DNA from: an uncultured Burkholderiales bacterium
GTDB lineage: Bacteria > Pseudomonadota > Gammaproteobacteria > Burkholderiales > Burkholderiaceae_C
Direction: 5' to 3'
DNA length: 64,000 nucleotides
Assembly: GCA_903844385.1 (NCBI GenBank)
Contig: CAIMTJ010000018.1
Coordinates: 1 to 64,000, forward strand
Shown: positions 1 to 12,098 of the stretch, piece after piece
How positions within the stretch are numbered: the first letter of the stretch is position 1
Layout of the letters: every line of letters starts with the position of its first letter
Program-made: the position numbers and the translations under genes
The notes under the pieces: model-generated
Databases searched by the model: none
Seen by the model: only the letters and a program-made list of their open reading frames with translations
What the model was told of the DNA's origin: nothing

Positions 1-93
1 CAAGACAATACCCAGCAAACAGCCCCAGCCATTGATCAAGCCCTCACGCCGCTCAAGCGCAAATGGGACTTTCTTTGGGGCGTATCGTGCTAG
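1..93 (+). CDS. C-terminal fragment of a CDS truncated by the window edge (…QDNTQQTAPAIDQALTPLKRKWDFLWGVSC*), unknown product
   Basis: Open frame from base 1 to TAG at 91-93; no homology recognised. Confidence 0.3.
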   Translation, partial: QDNTQQTAPAIDQALTPLKRKWDFLWGVSC

Positions 94-212
94 AAAACTC
101 AAACTCATCATTTTGTATGACCGTGATCTTTCAAACCAACAACAACCAGCAAGAGACATCAAGAGCCATCAAGATCCATGGGGTGGGATGGATTGATGGT
201 GAGTGACTCCAA

Positions 213-2444
213 TCAGGCCGAGGCCAAAATTTGGTTGAACGTGGCGCTTGGGCGCATGACCGCGGTCATTTTCTTCACATCGGGCAAGAAATACCCGCCG
301 ATCTCAACCGCTTGGCCTTGCACGCTCAAGAGCTCTTGAACAATCTTGTTCTCATGCTCTCCCAAGGCCTTGGCCAAGGGCGCAAAATGCGCTTGAAGCT
401 CTTTGTCCTCAGTCTGGGCGGCCAACTCCTGCGCCCAGTAAAGCGTCAAATAAAACTGGCTGCCACGGTTGTCGATCTCACCCGTCTTGGTCGATGGGTT
501 TTTGTTGTTGTTGAGCAATTGGCCCGTGGCAGCATCGAGCGCCTTGGCCACAAGTTTGGCTTTGTTGTTGTGGGTCTTGATGCCCAGCTCCTCCAAGCTC
601 GCGGCCAAGGCCAAAAACTCACCCAAAGAATCCCAGCGCAAATGATTTTCTTCCAAGAGTTGTTTGACATGCTTGGGGGCAGATCCACCCGCGCCAGTTT
701 CATACAAGCCGCCTCCGGCCATCAAGGGCACGATGGAGAGCATTTTGGAGCTGGTGCCCAGCTCCATGATGGGGAACAAATCGGTCAAATAGTCACGCAA
801 AATGTTGCCTGTCACGGAGATGGTGTCCAAACCACGGATCACACGCTCCAAGGAGAATCGAATGGCGCGCACTTGAGACATGATCTGAATGTCCAGTCCC
901 TGGGTGTCATGGTCTTTCAAGTAAACATGAACCTTTTTGATCAATTCAGCCTCGTGTGGACGATAGGGGTCGAGCCAAAACACCGCGGTCATGCCAGAGT
1001 TTCTGGCCCGCGTGACGGCCAGCTTCACCCAGTCGCGGATGGGTGCGTCCTTGACTTGACACATGCGCCAAATGTCGCCCTCGCCCACCTCTTGCGTGAT
1101 CAGCACTTCACCCGTGGCGTTGTCCACGATTCGAGCTTGACCCGCCTCTGGGGCTTCAAAGGTTTTGTCGTGTGATCCATACTCTTCGGCCTGCTGGGCC
1201 ATCAAACCCACATTGGGCACCGTGCCCATGGTCTTGGGGTCAAAGCGGCCATTGGTTTTACAAAAATTGATGGTCTCTTGGTAGATGCGAGCAAACGTGC
1301 TCTCGGGAATGACCGCCTTGGTGTCTTGGGGTTTGCCTTGGGAGTCGTACATTTTCCCACCCACACGAATCATGGCGGGCATGGACGCGTCCACAATCAC
1401 ATCGTTGGGTGCATGCAAATTGGTGATGCCCTTGTCAGAGTCGACCATGGCCAACTCGGGGCGCGTGGCCGCACACGCTTTCATATCGGCCAAAACCTCG
1501 TCGCGCTTGGCTGCGGGCAAGGTTTGCAGCTTGTCATACAAATTGACCAAGCCGTTGTTGACATTCACACCGATCTCATCAAAAAGCTGGGCGTGCTTGG
1601 CAAAAACGTCCTTGTAATACACCCGAACCGCATGACCAAAGACGATGGGGTGTGAGACCTTCATCATGGTGGCCTTCAAGTGCAATGAAAACAGCATGCC
1701 AGTCTTCACCGCGTCTTGCATCTGCGCTTCAAAGAAATCACACAAGGCTTGCTTGCTCATGAACATGCTGTCGATGATTTCACCAGCAAGCAGCTTGAGC
1801 TTGGGCTTCAAAACCACCGTCTTACCGCTTCGTGTCAAAAGCTCCATGCGCACTTCGCATGCTTTGTCCAGGGTCATGGACTTCTCGCCGTGGTAGAAGT
1901 CGCCGTGATTCATCGTGGCCACGTGGGTGCGCGAAGCCTGACTCCACTCGCCCATGCTGTGGGGGTTTTTACGGGCAAAGTTCTTCACCGCCAACGGTGC
2001 ACGACGGTCTGAATTGCCCTCGCGAAGCACGGGATTCACGGCCGAGCCCATGCACTTGGAGTAGCGCGCGCGGATCGATTTGTCGGCGTCGGTTTTGGGG
2101 TCTTCAGGGAAATTCGGAAGGGCGTAGCCCTTGCTTTGCAACTCTTGAATACAGGCGACGAGTTGGGGCACTGAGGCGCTGATGTTGGGCAACTTGATGA
2201 TGTTGGTCTCCGGCAAAAGCGTCAAACGACCCAGCTCCGCCAAGTTGTCAGGCAGCTTTTGCGCGTCGCTCAAAAACTCGGAAAACTCGCCCAAGATTCG
2301 GGCTGCCACTGAAATGTCGCTTTGTGCGACCTCAATACCCGCAGGCTTGGCAAAGGTGCGAATGATGGGCAAAAAAGACGCGGTCGCCAAAAGTGGCGCT
2401 TCATCGGTCAAGGTGTAAATGATTTTGGAGCTGGGGGCTGTCAT
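213..2444 (-). CDS. icd: Isocitrate dehydrogenase (NADP+), monomeric type
   Basis: 743 aa; monomeric IDH hallmarks ([49 protein letters not shown]). Confidence 0.96.
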   Translation of the reverse strand: MTAPSSKIIYTLTDEAPLLATASFLPIIRTFAKPAGIEVAQSDISVAARILGEFSEFLSDAQKLPDNLAELGRLTLLPETNIIKLPNISASVPQLVACIQELQSKGYALPNFPEDPKTDADKSIRARYSKCMGSAVNPVLREGNSDRRAPLAVKNFARKNPHSMGEWSQASRTHVATMNHGDFYHGEKSMTLDKACEVRMELLTRSGKTVVLKPKLKLLAGEIIDSMFMSKQALCDFFEAQMQDAVKTGMLFSLHLKATMMKVSHPIVFGHAVRVYYKDVFAKHAQLFDEIGVNVNNGLVNLYDKLQTLPAAKRDEVLADMKACAATRPELAMVDSDKGITNLHAPNDVIVDASMPAMIRVGGKMYDSQGKPQDTKAVIPESTFARIYQETINFCKTNGRFDPKTMGTVPNVGLMAQQAEEYGSHDKTFEAPEAGQARIVDNATGEVLITQEVGEGDIWRMCQVKDAPIRDWVKLAVTRARNSGMTAVFWLDPYRPHEAELIKKVHVYLKDHDTQGLDIQIMSQVRAIRFSLERVIRGLDTISVTGNILRDYLTDLFPIMELGTSSKMLSIVPLMAGGGLYETGAGGSAPKHVKQLLEENHLRWDSLGEFLALAASLEELGIKTHNNKAKLVAKALDAATGQLLNNNKNPSTKTGEIDNRGSQFYLTLYWAQELAAQTEDKELQAHFAPLAKALGEHENKIVQELLSVQGQAVEIGGYFLPDVKKMTAVMRPSATFNQILASA

Positions 2445-2524
2445 GTGTTTGTCTTCCTAAAAGTGACCGTGGCGAGTGGGGTGTTGACAGGGTATGTCTG
2501 GGCGTAGCGCATCACAAGCAAGCA

Positions 2525-2553
2525 CAAAAAAAGCCCATGTGTCCATGGGCTTT
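2525..2553 (-). terminator. Rho-independent terminator downstream of iorB-like gene
   Basis: AAAGCCCATG-TGTC-CATGGGCTTT perfect stem followed on the minus strand by a U-run. Confidence 0.8.
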
Positions 2554-2703
2554 GGGCGGAGGGCTTAGGCGCAATCCAAGACAGCAAACTCCTTGACGGA
2601 GCACAGCCTCATTATAGTCCCACCAATCCCACCCAGCAGCCTCCCCCCACCACACAGTGGACGGGGGTGAGCGCTGGCCAGAATCTGGGGAGAAAGCCTA
2701 GGC

Positions 2704-4926
2704 TTAGGCCTTGGCCAAGGTAAAGCCGTGGTTTTTAAGTGGGAAGGAGCGCACCCGCTTGCCCGTGGCATTGAAGATGGCATTGGCCAGCGCTGGGCCA
2801 AGCGGGGCTTGTGCGGGCTCACCCACACCACCCCAGAACCCACCCGTGGGGGCAATCACAGTCTCGATTTTGGGCATCTCGTTCAAGCGCATCATGCGGT
2901 AGTCGTGGAAATTGGACTGCTCCACACGACCGTCTTTCAAGGTGATTTCACCCCAGAAAATCGCACTCAAACCATGCACCATGCTGCCTTGGAGTTGCGC
3001 CTGGATGTTATCGGGGTTGACGGCGTAGCCCGGATCAATGCCGACCACAATGCGGTGAATTTTGATTTGTTGCTGGGCATTGACGGAGACCTCGCACACG
3101 CAGGCCGTGTAACTGCCGTAGCCATCGGTCTCGGCAATGCCGCGAAACACCCCTTTGGGCAAAGGCGAGCCGTAATTGGCAGCCTTGGTGACAGCGAGCA
3201 AAATCGATTTGTCTTTGGGGCGTTTCTCCGATAAATTGGCCAGGCGAAACTCCAACGGATCCTTGCCCGCAGCATGGGCGAGTTCGTCAATGAAGCTCTC
3301 GCGCATGAAGGGGTTTTGAGAGTGTCCGACCGACCTCCAAAAGCCCACCGGCACATTGGTGTCGTGCTGCGCGTACTCCACCAGTGAGTTGGCGTTGGCA
3401 TAAGGATGGTCCCTCAGACTCGCCACCGCTTGTGGATCGATGCCGCCTTGCAAGGGCAACTTCAAGAGGGATGACAAAATCGACGGCGCACTCACACGGA
3501 TGTGAAGTGCATCGATGCGGCCATCATTGCTGACCGTGCCCCTGAACTTGATCAGGGACGCTGGACGGTAAAAATCGTGCTGGGTGTCTTCTTCACGGGT
3601 CCACAGCATCTTGACGGGCAAGGGCGACATGGCACGGGCGATTTTTGCACCTTGGATGGAGAAGTCTTGTGAACCACCGCGACGACCCAAGCCGCCACCG
3701 AGTTGCACGGGGTGGACTTTGACGTTTTCTTGCTTGACATCGGCGGCTCTGGCCGACACAGCCAAGGTGGCCTCGGCACTTTGCGTAGAGGTCCAAATCT
3801 CCAACTTATCCCCCTGCAGCCAACCGGTGTAGCCCATGGGCTCCATGGTCGCGTGGGCCAAATAGGGGGTGAAATACTCACCCTCGATGACTTTGGCGCC
3901 CGCGGCCGTGAGTGCGGCCACGGTGTCCCCTTCTTTGCGTGCGACAGCAACTTCGGTTTGCGTGAGGCCCTCTTTGAAGTACTCCATCAAGGAGGTGGAG
4001 GACAGCTTGGCATTTTTCTCAGGCACATCCCACTCGATGCTCACGTCCTTCAAGGCCTCTTTGGCACGCCACCAGCTGTCGGCCACCACGGCCACAAAGT
4101 CACCCATGTTGAGCACTTTTTTGATACCCCGGCGGTTGTCGATTTTGCTGCTGTCCAAAGACTTGACTTTGCCATTGAAGACGGGGCTGGAGGCCACTGC
4201 AGCGTAGACCATGCCAGGCAACTGGGTATCAATACCGTAGCGGATCTTGCCACGCACGATGTCAGGAATCTCGCGGCGTTTAATGGGCTTGCCGATGATT
4301 TTCCAATCCTTGGGGTCTTTCAAGGCCACATTGCTAGGAGCATTGAGCTGAGACGCGGCCAGGGCCAATTGGCCATAGGTCATGCTCTTTTTGCTGGGGG
4401 TGTGGACCACCACACCCAATTTGGCAACACACTCGGAAGAAGGAACATGCATGGCATTGGCACCCGCCACGATGAGCATCTCGCGCGCTGTGGCACCGGC
4501 TTTTCTCAAATACTCGTGTGAGTCTTGGATGGTGCGCGATCCCACAGAGGCCATGTCGCCGTAAACGCGTTTTTGCGCCAAATTGTCCTCGGCCGTGGCG
4601 TACTGGACCACCACTTTTTTCCAATCGGCCTCCAACTCGTCAGCGACCAGCATGGGAGCGGAGGTGCTCGATCCTTGGCCCATTTCTGCACGGGCATATC
4701 GAATGATGATGGTCTCATCGGGCTGGATTTCAATCCAAGCGTTGACCTTTTGAGGCGCAGCAGTCGCAACTGGCGCGGCCGCGTTGGCGCCAGGCAAGAA
4801 AAATCCAAGAGAAAAACCCATTCCCGAGGTCACGCTCACACTCGTGCTGAGTTTCAAAAACTCGCGCTTGCTGGGGTCTTGGGTAGGGGTTTGGACTGTG
4901 GTCAAGTCTCCATGGGCCTTGTTCAT
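2704..4926 (-). CDS. Xanthine dehydrogenase-family molybdopterin-binding subunit (isoquinoline 1-oxidoreductase beta-like, IorB)
   Basis: About 740 aa, Tat-like N-terminus (KREFLKLS), GGGLGRRGG motif; start chosen at MNKAHGD, ATGA overlap with upstream gene. Confidence 0.9.
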   Translation of the reverse strand: MNKAHGDLTTVQTPTQDPSKREFLKLSTSVSVTSGMGFSLGFFLPGANAAAPVATAAPQKVNAWIEIQPDETIIIRYARAEMGQGSSTSAPMLVADELEADWKKVVVQYATAEDNLAQKRVYGDMASVGSRTIQDSHEYLRKAGATAREMLIVAGANAMHVPSSECVAKLGVVVHTPSKKSMTYGQLALAASQLNAPSNVALKDPKDWKIIGKPIKRREIPDIVRGKIRYGIDTQLPGMVYAAVASSPVFNGKVKSLDSSKIDNRRGIKKVLNMGDFVAVVADSWWRAKEALKDVSIEWDVPEKNAKLSSTSLMEYFKEGLTQTEVAVARKEGDTVAALTAAGAKVIEGEYFTPYLAHATMEPMGYTGWLQGDKLEIWTSTQSAEATLAVSARAADVKQENVKVHPVQLGGGLGRRGGSQDFSIQGAKIARAMSPLPVKMLWTREEDTQHDFYRPASLIKFRGTVSNDGRIDALHIRVSAPSILSSLLKLPLQGGIDPQAVASLRDHPYANANSLVEYAQHDTNVPVGFWRSVGHSQNPFMRESFIDELAHAAGKDPLEFRLANLSEKRPKDKSILLAVTKAANYGSPLPKGVFRGIAETDGYGSYTACVCEVSVNAQQQIKIHRIVVGIDPGYAVNPDNIQAQLQGSMVHGLSAIFWGEITLKDGRVEQSNFHDYRMMRLNEMPKIETVIAPTGGFWGGVGEPAQAPLGPALANAIFNATGKRVRSFPLKNHGFTLAKA

Positions 4927-5381
4927 GCTGTGGCTCCTTTGTTGGCAACGGCGTGAATAGCCGCACGAATTCGAGCATAGGTGCCACAACGGCAAATATT
5001 GGTCATGGCCGCATCGATGTCATCATCGGTGGGTTTGGGTTTCTTTTTGAGGAGCGCCACGGCCGCGAGCATCTGACCGCCCTGACAGTAACCACATTGG
5101 GGCACCTCGTGATCGATCCAAGCTTGTTGCACGGGGTGTAGACGCCCTTTTTTCTCCAGGCCTTCGATCGTCACGACTTGTTGACCCACGGCAGCAGACA
5201 CAGGATAAGAGCATGAACGCACGGGCTCACCATTCAAGAGCACGGTGCAAGCGCCGCACTGTGCCACACCACAACCAAATTTGGGCCCCTTGATATCGAG
5301 CTCATCTCTGAGCGCCCACAACAGCGGCATCTCAGGCTCAACATCGAGTTCATAGACGTGTTCATTGATCGACAGTTTCAT
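4923..5381 (-). CDS. (2Fe-2S)-binding subunit, isoquinoline 1-oxidoreductase alpha-like (IorA)
   Basis: 152 aa; [16 protein letters not shown] and [16 protein letters not shown] cluster motifs. Confidence 0.93.
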   Translation of the reverse strand: MKLSINEHVYELDVEPEMPLLWALRDELDIKGPKFGCGVAQCGACTVLLNGEPVRSCSYPVSAAVGQQVVTIEGLEKKGRLHPVQQAWIDHEVPQCGYCQGGQMLAAVALLKKKPKPTDDDIDAAMTNICRCGTYARIRAAIHAVANKGATA

Positions 5382-5599
5382 GGTTTTTCCTCGGATTAAT
5401 CGGTACTAGCTTAGCATTGTCCTTCGTGCGTGAAATTCAGGGTAATCCCCAAAAGCCGCCCAACAACTGCCCTACAAGGGGTCTCCCCCCATCTTTTCTC
5501 ATGGACTCACCCCATCGCTTTTTTGGGGGTGCGTTCTACAGTCAACTGAGTAGGGCGCATCATAATGACTTTTGAGTCCAAGCGCGCCCTGGGGTCATC

Positions 5600-8500
5600 T
5601 CAAACAATCATGTCTTGGGTGATCACCAACGGGCCTTTTCCAGCCCAACGCTCGAGGTACAAATAAATCACCGGGGTGATGTAGAGCGTGATGACTTGAG
5701 AAAACAGCAATCCCCCCACCACCGCCACGCCCAGTGGTGAGCGCAACTCTGCCCCCGCGCCCAGCCCCAGAGAAATGGGCAATGCACCCATGAGGGCGGC
5801 AAAGGTGGTCATCATGATCGGGCGAAAGCGCAGCACACAGGCTCGGCGGATCGCTTGCTCAGGGTGCATGCCTTCATGCCGTTGGGCCTCCAGCGCAAAG
5901 TCAATCATCATGATGGCGTTCTTTTTGACAATACCAATGAGCATCAAAATGCCAATAGTGGCGATCAAGGTGAGATCAATTTTAAAGAACCACAAAAACA
6001 AGAGTGCCCCCACTGCCGCCGACGGCAAGCCCGCCAAAATGGTGAGCGGGTGAATATAGCTTTCATAAAGAACGCCCAACAAAATGTAGATCACCAACAC
6101 CGCCACCAAGAGCAAAGTCACTTGGCTGCTTTGGGTGTTTTGAAAGACAGCCGCGTCGCCCCCGTAATTGGTGATGATGGAAGAGGGGATTTGCAGCTCT
6201 TGCGAGAACTGCTCAATCTTCTTGGTCGCATCGCCCAAAGGCGCTTCTGGCGCCAAGTTGAAAGAAATCGTCACCGCTTGCAACTGGCCTTGGTGGTTCA
6301 CGGCGGTGGGCCCCACCGCACGGGTGACGGTCACCAAGCTCGAGAGGGGCACAATCTGTCCGGAGAGCTTGGAGCGCACAAAGATGTTGCCAATCGAGTC
6401 TTCAAATTCGCGAAACTCGTTGGGGGCTTCCATGATCACCAAATAGCTGTTGACGGGCGTGAAGATGGTCGAAATTTGTCGATCCCCAAAAGCGTTGTAC
6501 AAAGCACTGCGGATGTCTTGCGTGGAGATCCCCAAAGCGCCCGCCTTGTCGCGATCAAAATTCACATTGACTTGCAAGCCCCTGAGCTGCGAGTCACTGG
6601 TGACGTCCCTAAAGGCGGGGTCTGCACGCATTTTTTGTTGCAATTTGTTGGACCACTCGTTCAAGGCGTCGGCGCTCACACTTTGCATGACATACTGGTA
6701 GCGGCTCTTGCTTTGCTTGCCACCGAGCTGCAAATTTTGTACTGGCCGCATGTAGACCGCAAAACCTGGATAGCGCGCTTTTTTGCGCAACTGCTCGATG
6801 ACCAAGCCAATGCGTGGGCGTTCATTCAAAGGCTTGAGGACAACAAACATGCGTGCCGAATTCAAAGCGCTGGGCGAGAAAGAGGCCGAGCCCACAAAGG
6901 ACTGCACGTAGGCGACCGATGGGTCATGACTGATGGTGTCGGCAATGATATTTTGAATGCGCACCATCTCTCTAAAGGAGATGTCTTCTGAGGCCTCGGT
7001 GGTGATTTGAATTTGCCCAATGTCTTCTTCGGGGAAAAAACCCTTGGGGCTGATCGAAAAAAGCCAGACCGTTAAACCAAAGGTGATGAAAGCGACCAAA
7101 AGCACCCACCGACGGTGCTCGAGTGCGACTTCCAAAGAGCTTTCATAAGCATCCAAGACCGACTTGAATGCCGCTTCAAACCAGCGCCCAAAGATATTTT
7201 CTCGGGCGTGTTCGTGCGCTTGGTGCACCGGCAAAAACCGCGAGCACAGCATGGGCACCAAGGTGAGGGAGACCACCGCAGACACCAACACGGCCAGGCC
7301 CACCACCACCGCAAACTCGTGAAACAAAAGACCAATGACACCGGGCATAAAAAAGATCGGAATAAACACCGACACCAAGGACAAAGAGATGGACACGATC
7401 GTGAAGGCCATCTCCTTGCCGCCTTTGAGCGAGGCTTGCATGGGGGTCATGCCGTCCTCCACGTGGCGAACGATGTTCTCAAGCATCACAATCGCATCGT
7501 CCACCACCAGCCCCACGGCCAAGGTGATCCCCAAAAGCGAGACATTGTCCAAACTGTAGCCAAAGGCGTAAAGCAGCGAAATCGCGCCAATCAAGGACAC
7601 GGGCAAACTGAGGGTGGGGATGATGGTGGCAACCGTGCGGCGGATGAACATCAAAATCACCATCACCACCAAAATGACCGTGAGCGCGAGTGAGTATTGA
7701 ACGTCATGGATGGCGTCTCGCACTGAAATGGATCGGTCATTCAAGGGCAAAATCTCAACCGATGCGGGCAACTGGGATTTAAAGCGAGGCAACAAACTTC
7801 GAATGGAGTCAATCACTTCGACAGTGTTGGCGTTGGGTTGTCGCTGGATGGCCAAGATGATGGAGGTCTTGCCCTGGTAGCTCGCTTGGGTGCGCACCGA
7901 CTCGTAGCTGTCTTCGACGGTGGCCACATCTCTTAAACGCACCAATCCGTTGGGGCGTGAGCTCACCACCACATTGGCAAATTCAGCGGACTTGGTCAAC
8001 TGCTTGTTGGCCGTGATGGTGAGCATTTGCTTGGGACCATCCAAGATCCCCACCGGCGTATTGGAGTTGCTGGAATTGACAGCACTCAACACGTCGTCCA
8101 TGGTCAGTCCGTGGGACGCCAAGGCTTGAGGGTTGGCCCGGATGCGAACAGCAAAGCGCTTTTGTCCGTAGACGTTGACCAAAGCGACACCATTCACGGT
8201 GGAGATGGTGGGAGCGATTAAATTTTCCGCAAAATCATTGAGCTCAGTCATGCTAAGCGAGCTCGACGCCAGGGACAAAAACAAAATCGGCGAATCAGCC
8301 GGATTGACCTTTCGGTACGAAGGCGGTAAGGTCATCTCAGCGGGCAGTGATCTTTGTGCCCTGAGGAGGGCTGCTTGCACGTCCACGGCCACCAAATCGA
8401 TATTTTTATTGGGGTTGAATTCCAAATTGATGGTGGTGCCGCCCAAGATGTTGGTCGAGCTGATCACATTGATGCCATCGATGGTGGAGAACTGCTTCTC

Positions 8501-8701
8501 TAAGGGCAATGCGACCGAAGCCGCCATGGTCTCGGGGCTCGCGCCGGGAAAGGACGCCGTCACACTGATCACCGGCGTGTTGAAGGCCGGCAAGGCGGAG
8601 ATGGGAATTTTGCTGTAGGCGATGAGACCGGCAAAAACAGTGGCCAAGCTCAGCAGCACCGTCATCACGGGCCGCTGAATACACAACTGAGGGATGTTCA
8701 T
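5600..8701 (-). CDS. RND efflux transporter permease (AcrB/MexF-like HAE1 family)
   Basis: 1033 aa; N-terminal PVMTVLLSLATVFAGLIAYSKIPISALP and duplicated RND topology. Confidence 0.94.
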   Translation of the reverse strand: MNIPQLCIQRPVMTVLLSLATVFAGLIAYSKIPISALPAFNTPVISVTASFPGASPETMAASVALPLEKQFSTIDGINVISSTNILGGTTINLEFNPNKNIDLVAVDVQAALLRAQRSLPAEMTLPPSYRKVNPADSPILFLSLASSSLSMTELNDFAENLIAPTISTVNGVALVNVYGQKRFAVRIRANPQALASHGLTMDDVLSAVNSSNSNTPVGILDGPKQMLTITANKQLTKSAEFANVVVSSRPNGLVRLRDVATVEDSYESVRTQASYQGKTSIILAIQRQPNANTVEVIDSIRSLLPRFKSQLPASVEILPLNDRSISVRDAIHDVQYSLALTVILVVMVILMFIRRTVATIIPTLSLPVSLIGAISLLYAFGYSLDNVSLLGITLAVGLVVDDAIVMLENIVRHVEDGMTPMQASLKGGKEMAFTIVSISLSLVSVFIPIFFMPGVIGLLFHEFAVVVGLAVLVSAVVSLTLVPMLCSRFLPVHQAHEHARENIFGRWFEAAFKSVLDAYESSLEVALEHRRWVLLVAFITFGLTVWLFSISPKGFFPEEDIGQIQITTEASEDISFREMVRIQNIIADTISHDPSVAYVQSFVGSASFSPSALNSARMFVVLKPLNERPRIGLVIEQLRKKARYPGFAVYMRPVQNLQLGGKQSKSRYQYVMQSVSADALNEWSNKLQQKMRADPAFRDVTSDSQLRGLQVNVNFDRDKAGALGISTQDIRSALYNAFGDRQISTIFTPVNSYLVIMEAPNEFREFEDSIGNIFVRSKLSGQIVPLSSLVTVTRAVGPTAVNHQGQLQAVTISFNLAPEAPLGDATKKIEQFSQELQIPSSIITNYGGDAAVFQNTQSSQVTLLLVAVLVIYILLGVLYESYIHPLTILAGLPSAAVGALLFLWFFKIDLTLIATIGILMLIGIVKKNAIMMIDFALEAQRHEGMHPEQAIRRACVLRFRPIMMTTFAALMGALPISLGLGAGAELRSPLGVAVVGGLLFSQVITLYITPVIYLYLERWAGKGPLVITQDMIV

Positions 8702-9876
8702 GGCTTGGGTGAATTGGGTTGGGTGGCAGCCGAGTCTTTATTGGCCGAGGATTTGCCCGCACCGGGTGTGACCACCCGCACTTTGGCGTTGGGGCGTACG
8801 TTTTGTTTACCGTCCAGCACCACTTGGTCACCCGCCTTGAGGCCTTCGACCACCATGTCCTCGCCAAAAAGATAAATCTGCTTGATGGGCGTTTGGATGG
8901 CGATTTGGTCTTCGCCCACCACGTAGACAAATTTCCCATTGGGACTGTTCACCACGGCTTTGGAGGGGATGGAGAGCGCGTCTTTCAAGGTTCCCAAATT
9001 GATGGTGGTTTGTACAAACTGTCCAGGCCACAAAGCCTCTTTGCTGTTGCTGAACTGTGCCTTGGCTCGGATGGTCCCCGAGTTGGTGTCCACCATATTG
9101 TCGACAAAATACAAATGGCCCGACACCGACAGCTCTTTATTGGGCGTCTTGGCTTGAACATTCAAGGCATTTGATTTTTTGGATTCGACCAAGGCTTGCT
9201 GCAATTGTGAGAGATTGCTCTCTGGCACACTAAAGAGCACCGAGATGGGGTCGAGTTGCGTCACCGTGACCAAGGATGTGGTTTGCGGCACGACCAAGGT
9301 GCCGGGAAACACATTGATGATGCCGGTGCGTCCCGAGATGGGGGCACGGATGGTGTCAAAGTCCAAAGCCACCATGGCCGCTTCTAGGGCGGATTCGTCA
9401 CTCTTGACGGTCGAGGTTTGGGCGTCGCGCAAACTCAATGACGTGTCCACTGAGCCCTGGGAGACGAAGTTCTTGCTCTTGAGTTCTTGGGCACGCACAA
9501 ATTGGCGCTCTTGATCCAGGGCCAACGCCTTGTCACGCATCAATTGGGCTTTGAGCTTTTCCACATTGGCACGATCGGTTCGGTCGTCCAAGGTAAAGAG
9601 CACCTGACCTTGGCTCACGAACTGACCTTCGTGCACCAACACTTGTTTGACCACATTCGTGACTTGTGCATGCACATCCACGGTTCGGATTGCGGAGACG
9701 GCGCCGTTGAGGTTGAGGTTAAAGGGCACATCTTTGGGCTTGACCAGATGCACGCTCACCGCGGTGTCGGGTGCGGCCTTGGGGCCCTCGTCGGTTTTGG
9801 GCCAAAGGCGATAGCCCACCAGGCCACCCAAAACGGCCAGCACCCCCACACTCCAAGCGATTGATTTGAGTTTCAT
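8698..9876 (-). CDS. RND efflux periplasmic adaptor subunit (MFP)
   Basis: Membrane-fusion protein pattern (HAQVTNVVKQVLVHEGQFVSQGQVLFTLDDR, AP-ISGRTGIINVFPGTLV); overlaps permease start; start chosen at MKLKSIAW. Confidence 0.92.
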   Translation of the reverse strand: MKLKSIAWSVGVLAVLGGLVGYRLWPKTDEGPKAAPDTAVSVHLVKPKDVPFNLNLNGAVSAIRTVDVHAQVTNVVKQVLVHEGQFVSQGQVLFTLDDRTDRANVEKLKAQLMRDKALALDQERQFVRAQELKSKNFVSQGSVDTSLSLRDAQTSTVKSDESALEAAMVALDFDTIRAPISGRTGIINVFPGTLVVPQTTSLVTVTQLDPISVLFSVPESNLSQLQQALVESKKSNALNVQAKTPNKELSVSGHLYFVDNMVDTNSGTIRAKAQFSNSKEALWPGQFVQTTINLGTLKDALSIPSKAVVNSPNGKFVYVVGEDQIAIQTPIKQIYLFGEDMVVEGLKAGDQVVLDGKQNVRPNAKVRVVTPGAGKSSANKDSAATQPNSPKP

Positions 9877-10082
9877 ACGTTCATTTGTCCCTGGCACAAT
9901 AATTAATCTGCACAACCGCCCGCTGAGATGGTCTGAGCTCATCACCAGCCCCAACCATAGCATTTTTGGATCCAAAACTGAGGGAGTTTACAAAAAGTTG
10001 GCCCCCTGCAGTCCTAGTGAAAACGATCGATGGCCAAGCAGCAACGCCCAGGCCTCTCACCCCTCCAGGGTGTCCCAAGCCA

Positions 10083-11156
10083 TCAGGCGGCCAAGGCAGC
10101 GCTGTCCAAACCGATCCACCACAACTCCACTTGCGCCATCCACCGACTCAGATGAGGCTGCACCCAGCGCTGCAACAACAAGCCCCAAACGAGGGCGCAA
10201 AACCAGCACAGCAACACCATGACCACGGCCCAGGCAAGGCCTTGCAGGTGTGCTGCGTTCCAGATGGCACTAAAGACCACCACCAAAGCGAAGTGATTCA
10301 AAAACGTGGCATAAGCGGCATTGCCCAATTGGGACAGACGGCGCTTGAACACGCGGCTCAAAGCCCGCCCCGAGTGATCGGCATAGAAGAACAACAAGGC
10401 CGCCGTCAGCAAAGCCACCACCAAACGAGCTCGCCACGACAGCGCCAAGGAGGCCCATCCCAAGAGCCACACGGCAAAAAAGAGCGGTCGGGTGTTGTTA
10501 AATTGTGCGGCAAAGGCGGCAAGCAGGCCCAGGCCATACGCACCCATGAAGTAAATCGCCCAATCATCGAACAGTTCAAATTGATTGAAAAACCAAAGTG
10601 AGGAGACACACACCACAGCCACAACCCACATCAAAGTGGCACTGAGCTTGATGCTGGCGTGTCCCGCATCGCGACACAAGCACGCGAGCACGGCCACCAA
10701 GGCAAAGAGCTGAAAATCGATGGCCACATACCAAACACCCGCAGAGATAGCGGGCACATGAAGCACACCTTGGAGCATCAACACATGGGCCAACACCTGA
10801 GTCCAACTGACCGCATCGGGCACCCAGTCTTGATCCACGATGCCCCCACAAGCCGCCACCACCCCGATACAGATCACCAAGCTCAAGAGATAAAAAGGCG
10901 TCAACCGAAGGAAGCGCTTGAGCAACAAATCACTCAGTGGCTTGCCGCGCGCGCGCATCAAGGCCTGGGCGGCCAAAAAACCAGCGATCACCAAAAACAG
11001 TTGCACGGCCAAGCGTGAATAGGTGAAGACGGCCTCAAGCGCATTGGGGTACTCGCGCTCGAGCACATCCGCCATGGGTCCATGGGCCATCAAATGATGG
11101 AGGACGATGCATTGCGCACCCAAGAACTTCAATAAATCAATGACCCAAGAACGCAT
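10083..11156 (-). CDS. Acyltransferase 3 family membrane protein
   Basis: IDLLKFLGAQCIVLHHL … multi-TM acyltransferase-3 pattern; ATG at 11156 preferred over TTG at 11189. Confidence 0.8.
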   Translation of the reverse strand: MRSWVIDLLKFLGAQCIVLHHLMAHGPMADVLEREYPNALEAVFTYSRLAVQLFLVIAGFLAAQALMRARGKPLSDLLLKRFLRLTPFYLLSLVICIGVVAACGGIVDQDWVPDAVSWTQVLAHVLMLQGVLHVPAISAGVWYVAIDFQLFALVAVLACLCRDAGHASIKLSATLMWVVAVVCVSSLWFFNQFELFDDWAIYFMGAYGLGLLAAFAAQFNNTRPLFFAVWLLGWASLALSWRARLVVALLTAALLFFYADHSGRALSRVFKRRLSQLGNAAYATFLNHFALVVVFSAIWNAAHLQGLAWAVVMVLLCWFCALVWGLLLQRWVQPHLSRWMAQVELWWIGLDSAALAA

Positions 11157-11327
11157 CAATACCACTTCAGTTTGGAAAAGGTTGGTCAAAACTCACTGGC
11201 GAGGAGTGAGCGGTCAGCCCCATTGGGCGTGGTCAATTCAAAACCCAATGCCGATCAATGTCGACCAATGTTGACCATTAGCGAGCCATTTGGCACTTGT
11301 TAGAAAACCCTCTATCATGCCATAAAA

Positions 11328-12098
11328 ATGAGATCAATTTCAAAATCCCCCCCGGCTCTGCCCTTTCTTCAGCCCCAAGATCCGTTTCCTGATGTCTGCT
11401 CGGCTTGGGGGCCCGAGTCCCCCGCACCGGGCCTTTTGGCCGCTGGCGCCGATTTGTCGCTCGAGCGTTTGGTGGACGCCTACAGCCATGGCATTTTTCC
11501 CTGGTTCAGCCAAGGCGAGCCGATTTTGTGGTGGAGCACCGAGCCGCGCATGGTGCTCCACACCGAACACCTCAAGCTCCAGCGCTCGATGCTCAAAACC
11601 CTCAAGCGCTTTACCACACAAAGCGGGTGTGAAATCAAGTTCGACTCCGACTTTGAGGGCGTGATCAGCGCTTGTGCGGGCGTGAGCCGCGCTCGCCAAG
11701 GCGGCACGTGGATCACCCCGGAGATGGTCCAGGCCTACACCCAACTTCACCGAGCGGGCTTGGCCCACAGTGTCGAGACCTGGGTGCAAGGCCAATTGGT
11801 GGGGGGCCTGTACTGCGTGGCGCTGGGGCGCGCGGTGTTTGGTGAATCCATGTTCAGCTTGGCCAGCGACGCCTCCAAAATTGCGTTGTTCGCCTTGGTG
11901 GCATTTTGCCGCGACCAAGGCATTGAAATCATCGACTGCCAGCAGCAGACCCCACACCTCAAGAGCCTGGGCGCCCAGCCGATGGCCAGGCATGACTTTT
12001 TAGTGAAGGCGCAAAACGCCATGGGGCAAGGCCAGCCCAGCTGGGACTTTAAACCGATATACTGGCAAAAAATCCATCCTAGTCTGAGCCCGACGTGA
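11328..12098 (+). CDS. aat: Leucyl/phenylalanyl-tRNA--protein transferase
   Basis: 256 aa; [43 protein letters not shown]. Confidence 0.96.
   Translation: MRSISKSPPALPFLQPQDPFPDVCSAWGPESPAPGLLAAGADLSLERLVDAYSHGIFPWFSQGEPILWWSTEPRMVLHTEHLKLQRSMLKTLKRFTTQSGCEIKFDSDFEGVISACAGVSRARQGGTWITPEMVQAYTQLHRAGLAHSVETWVQGQLVGGLYCVALGRAVFGESMFSLASDASKIALFALVAFCRDQGIEIIDCQQQTPHLKSLGAQPMARHDFLVKAQNAMGQGQPSWDFKPIYWQKIHPSLSPT

Noticed and set aside
231-1175. 314-aa plus-strand ORF antisense to icd
   Set aside because: Mirror ORF of a strongly coding minus-strand gene with biased codon usage; His/Gly/Gln-rich with no recognisable domain or RBS
3703-4521. 272-aa plus-strand ORF in iorB-like gene
   Set aside because: Antisense frame without support
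5855-6991. 378-aa plus-strand ORF antisense to the RND permease
   Set aside because: Same mirror-frame artefact; no domain
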